Part shown: positions 6,587-9,077 of the stretch, piece after piece
How the letters are laid out: each line of letters starts with the position of its first letter
Numbering within the stretch: the stretch's first letter is position 1
DNA from: Actinomycetota bacterium
GTDB lineage: Bacteria; Actinomycetota; Acidimicrobiia; Acidimicrobiales; Ilumatobacteraceae
Reading direction: 5' to 3'
Assembly: GCA_005793785.1 (NCBI GenBank)
Contig: SXPW01000113.1
Coordinates: forward strand, 1 to 9,077
DNA: 9,077 nt
The notes under the pieces: model-generated
Database searches by the model: none
What the model saw: only the letters and a program-made list of their open reading frames with translations
What the model was told of the DNA's origin: nothing
Position numbers and translations under genes: made by a program

Positions 6587-7638
6587 ATCAAGCAGACATG
6601 AAGGAAGCAATTCGAATGATCGCCGCGGATCGCGGACTCTCCATCGATGCGCTCTTGCAGGTGCTCGTGGAGGCCCTCGCCACCGCCTACAAGAAGCGTC
6701 CGGGATCCGCCGAGGAGGTCATCGTCGGCCTCAATCCCGACACCATGGACATGACGTTCACGGCCTACGACATCGACGCCGACGGCAATTGGTGCAACGA
6801 GCGTGACGACACCCCGAGCCGGGACGAGTTGGGTCGCATCGCTGCCTCCACCTTCCGCGCGGTGCTGAGCCAGCGCATCCGTGAAGTGGAGTATCAGGGC
6901 AAGTACGACCAGTTCCGCAACAAGGAAGGCGAGATCGTCGCAGGACGTATTCGTTTGATGCCGGACCGTAGCTCGGAACGCAAGTACCTCATCATCGACA
7001 TGAGTGGTGGCGAGGGAATCATGCCGTTGTCCGAGCAGGTGCCCAACGAGCTGCGTGGCTCGTCGGACGGCACCTTCAAGGTGTTCATCGTCGAGGTTCG
7101 TCAAACCGAGCGTGGTCCGCAGGTGGTGGTGAGCCGTAGCCATCCGGGCTTGGTGTTCAAGCTGTTCCAAATGGAGGTTCCCGAGATCGTCAATGGTCAG
7201 GTCAGCATCATGGCGATTGCGCGCGAACCCGGCCAGCGTTGCAAGATCGCCGTTGCTTCCAACGACCAGCGCATCGATCCCATCGGCGCGTGCGTCGGCG
7301 GTCGTGGCGATCGCGTGAAGCGCGTGGTCACCGAATTGCGCGGCGAGAAGATCGACATCGTCACCTACAGCGACGACAAGCGTTCGATGATCATCAACGC
7401 GATGTCGCCCGCCAAGGTCACCGAGGTCAACATCAGTGAGGACGGAACCCAGGCCGATGTCATCGTGCCGGACTTCCAGTTGTCGTTGGCCATCGGACGT
7501 GCCGGCATCAACGCCAAACTCGCCGCGCAGTTGTGCGGCTTGCGACTCGACGTGAAGAGCGAGAGCGAGGCCGCCGGACTCACGGTGGAGAACACCGCCG
7601 CACCCGTTACCGATCCTGCGGGCGGTCCCACCGCTTGA
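6583..7638 (+). CDS. nusA: Transcription termination/antitermination factor NusA
   Basis: This 351-residue RNA-polymerase-bound elongation factor modulates pausing, intrinsic and Rho termination, and antitermination. An N-terminal RNAP-binding domain covers about 1-113, with the actinobacterial-style DDTP...DELGRIAA at about 75-88. The S1 domain is about 116-186 and ends in VVVSRSHPGLVFKLFQMEVPEI. KH1 has IDPIGACVGGRGDRV (GGRG at 239-242). KH2 has SLAIGRAGINAKLAAQL (GRAG at 305-308). The tail after about 325 is short and polar. The C-terminal acidic repeats of proteobacterial NusA are absent, as is normal for actinobacteria. In KH2 the commonly seen Gln after GRAG is Ile and a common Trp is Leu, minor changes that leave the GxxG loop intact. 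The stop overlaps the infB TTG start by 4 bases, and the usual ylxR gene between them is absent. Confidence 0.97.
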   Translation: MNQADMKEAIRMIAADRGLSIDALLQVLVEALATAYKKRPGSAEEVIVGLNPDTMDMTFTAYDIDADGNWCNERDDTPSRDELGRIAASTFRAVLSQRIREVEYQGKYDQFRNKEGEIVAGRIRLMPDRSSERKYLIIDMSGGEGIMPLSEQVPNELRGSSDGTFKVFIVEVRQTERGPQVVVSRSHPGLVFKLFQMEVPEIVNGQVSIMAIAREPGQRCKIAVASNDQRIDPIGACVGGRGDRVKRVVTELRGEKIDIVTYSDDKRSMIINAMSPAKVTEVNISEDGTQADVIVPDFQLSLAIGRAGINAKLAAQLCGLRLDVKSESEAAGLTVENTAAPVTDPAGGPTA

Positions 7639-9077
7639 GCAAGACCGTTCGCGTATCGGTGCTCGCCAAGGAGCTCGGCATGACCTCGCAGGAGGTCATC
7701 TCGCTCTGCGAGAAGATCGGTGTCGGCGCCATGAAGGCCGGCTCCACCATGGTGGAGGCGCAAGCCGATCGCGTACGTCGTCACGCCGAAGAAAAGGGTT
7801 TGAGGCGCGAGCTGATCGTCGAGAAGCCGAAGCGAACCAAGAAAGCCGCCACCGACGAAGCCACACCGAAGGTTTCGCGAGTGAAGAAAACGACGAAGCC
7901 AAAGGCTTCACCCGACGAAGCGCAACCCGCGGCTGCGGAGGCTGCCGCACCAACTGCGCCAGCCCCCGTCGAGACGGCGCCGAATGCTCCTGTGTCAACT
8001 ACTCCCGTGTCGACGTTGCCTCCCGCCAGTGTGGTGACGAGCGTGGTCACACCGCCAACAGCACCCGCTGCCTCACCAGCGACACCACCTTCGCCGGCTG
8101 TTCCGCCGTCCGGTGCGCCCTCCGTTTCACCTTCTGCTCCCGTGTCGCCTGCTCCGCGCGTGGTGTCGTCGCGACCGGGCAATGCCATCTCCAGTCGGCC
8201 ACCTGCAACGCGTCCGCCAACCACACCTGGTACACCGGTGCCACCGCCGGGAACCCCCGCATCCACTGGTCCGCGAACCGTACCCGCCGGCGGTCGCACG
8301 ATTCCGCCACCTCCCGGTGGCAATCGCGTACCGCCACCGCCCGCGCGCAGACCGCCGGGTCCCGACGCTCGTGGTCCACGCCCGGGTGGCGCGCCGCGTC
8401 CCGGCGCATCGGGTCGAATGGGTCGCTTTTCGTCATCGAGTCTCGGTCGCAGTGCGCCACGCCCAACCGGCGCTGGTGCGCGACCCGGTGCTCCGGGACC
8501 CCGTCCGGCGGGTGGCCGCGGTTCGGGCCTCGGTCGCCAGATCGGTGGACCGCAGGGCCGCGGACCCAATGCACGAGGTGGCGGGAATCGTCGTGGCGCG
8601 CGCAAGAAGACGCGCGAACAAAAACGCAAGGACATGGAGCAGCTCCAGGCGCTACAGCCAACGCAGTACGCACCGAGCAATGCTCCGGTCCCCGAAGGTC
8701 CGATCGTCGTCGAACGAGGCTCGTCGGCGCAGGTGTTTGCCCCCAAATTGAATCGCGGCGCCGCCGACGTGGTGCGCTTCCTCCTCGAACAAGGCGAGAT
8801 GGTCACCGCCACCATGTCGCTCGCCGACGAGCAGATGGAACTGTTCGCACTCGAGGTTGGCGCCGAAGTCATCCTCGTCGATCCGGGTCAACAGGAAGAA
8901 ATGGAATTGCAGGCCCTGTTCGACGATTCCGACGACGCCGACGAAGCCAAGCAGGAGACGCGTCCGCCGATCGTCACCATCATGGGTCACGTTGACCATG
9001 GCAAGACCACGCTGCTCGACAAGATTCGTTCGGCGAATGTGGTGGCCGGGGAAGCGGGTGGCATCACCCAGCACATC
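7635..9077 (+). CDS. infB: Translation initiation factor IF-2, 3'-truncated by window end
   Basis: This is the N-terminal 481 residues of the GTPase that brings initiator fMet-tRNA to the 30S subunit and promotes subunit joining. The TTG at 7635 overlaps the nusA stop as TTGA and gives TVRVSVLAKELGM, the standard IF2 N-terminal domain (about 1-55), so TTG is preferred. Residues about 60-325 form a long low-complexity linker: Lys/Ala-rich, then Pro/Ser/Thr/Ala-rich, then Gly/Arg/Pro-rich. A basic helix follows (RKKTREQKRKDMEQL, about 325-339). A second IF2-N-like domain spans about 358-415. The G domain opens with IVTIMGHVDHGKTTLLDKI, the P-loop being 451-458 with Lys457. The switch I/G2 motif GGITQHI is the last thing in the window. 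The remaining G, beta-barrel and tRNA-binding domains lie beyond it. Confidence 0.96.
   Translation, partial: MSKTVRVSVLAKELGMTSQEVISLCEKIGVGAMKAGSTMVEAQADRVRRHAEEKGLRRELIVEKPKRTKKAATDEATPKVSRVKKTTKPKASPDEAQPAAAEAAAPTAPAPVETAPNAPVSTTPVSTLPPASVVTSVVTPPTAPAASPATPPSPAVPPSGAPSVSPSAPVSPAPRVVSSRPGNAISSRPPATRPPTTPGTPVPPPGTPASTGPRTVPAGGRTIPPPPGGNRVPPPPARRPPGPDARGPRPGGAPRPGASGRMGRFSSSSLGRSAPRPTGAGARPGAPGPRPAGGRGSGLGRQIGGPQGRGPNARGGGNRRGARKKTREQKRKDMEQLQALQPTQYAPSNAPVPEGPIVVERGSSAQVFAPKLNRGAADVVRFLLEQGEMVTATMSLADEQMELFALEVGAEVILVDPGQQEEMELQALFDDSDDADEAKQETRPPIVTIMGHVDHGKTTLLDKIRSANVVAGEAGGITQHI

Noticed and set aside
8634..8636. Internal infB start giving a shorter IF2 isoform, as in enterobacteria
   Set aside because: There is an in-frame ATG near the domain boundary, but the purine stretch before it is too close and too weak to support a separate start from sequence alone.
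7781..8872. 363-codon open frame on the minus strand
   Set aside because: It is antisense to the infB linker. Its Gly/Pro/Arg-rich content is just the complement of the IF2 low-complexity repeat codons.

Overview
The window is ordinary housekeeping chromosome from a high-GC actinobacterium. The closest fit I can argue for is class Acidimicrobiia (Ilumatobacter-like). The reasons are the gene order (site-2 protease, ispG, proS, rimP, nusA, infB), the actinobacterial style of NusA and of the M50 protease C-terminus, frequent GTG and TTG starts, and a secreted protein ending in a Ser/Thr repeat tail. This placement comes from recalled family resemblance, not from a search. All eight genes can be assigned to families. 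I see no mobile element, CRISPR array, tRNA or rRNA, and no convincing new defence or biosynthetic system.

Layout. At 1-2235 on the plus strand, the 3' part of an RseP/Rip1-type intramembrane protease is followed after 3 bases by ispG, the penultimate enzyme of the MEP isoprenoid pathway. At 2260-5902 a minus-strand block is transcribed in the order proS, manA, then a secreted SGNH/GDSL hydrolase. Its genes overlap by 13 and 4 bases, so it looks like one operon. It converges on ispG with a 24-base gap that holds no clear terminator. At 5903-6073 is the only sizeable intergenic region, shared by the divergent proS and rimP genes. It holds a textbook intrinsic terminator pointing toward rimP. 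At 6074-9077 on the plus strand are rimP, nusA and infB (cut by the window end), joined by ATGA and TTGA overlaps. This is the conserved ribosome-maturation, transcription-elongation and translation-initiation operon, here without the ylxR gene that usually sits between nusA and infB.

How the genes relate. The right half is translation and transcription machinery: ProRS charges tRNA-Pro, RimP matures the 30S subunit, NusA controls pausing and termination, and IF2 loads initiator tRNA. The left half concerns the envelope and isoprenoids. manA and the exported hydrolase may contribute to sugar or cell-surface metabolism, but their link to proS is positional only.

The observations most worth a second look are the terminator in the presumed leader of the NusA operon (possible attenuation or NusA feedback), the missing ylxR, the perfect 15-bp tandem repeat coding the STTTT tail of the hydrolase, and the reversed proS-manA-hydrolase block. 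infB begins with TTG, so a search restricted to ATG or GTG starts would miss its true N-terminus.
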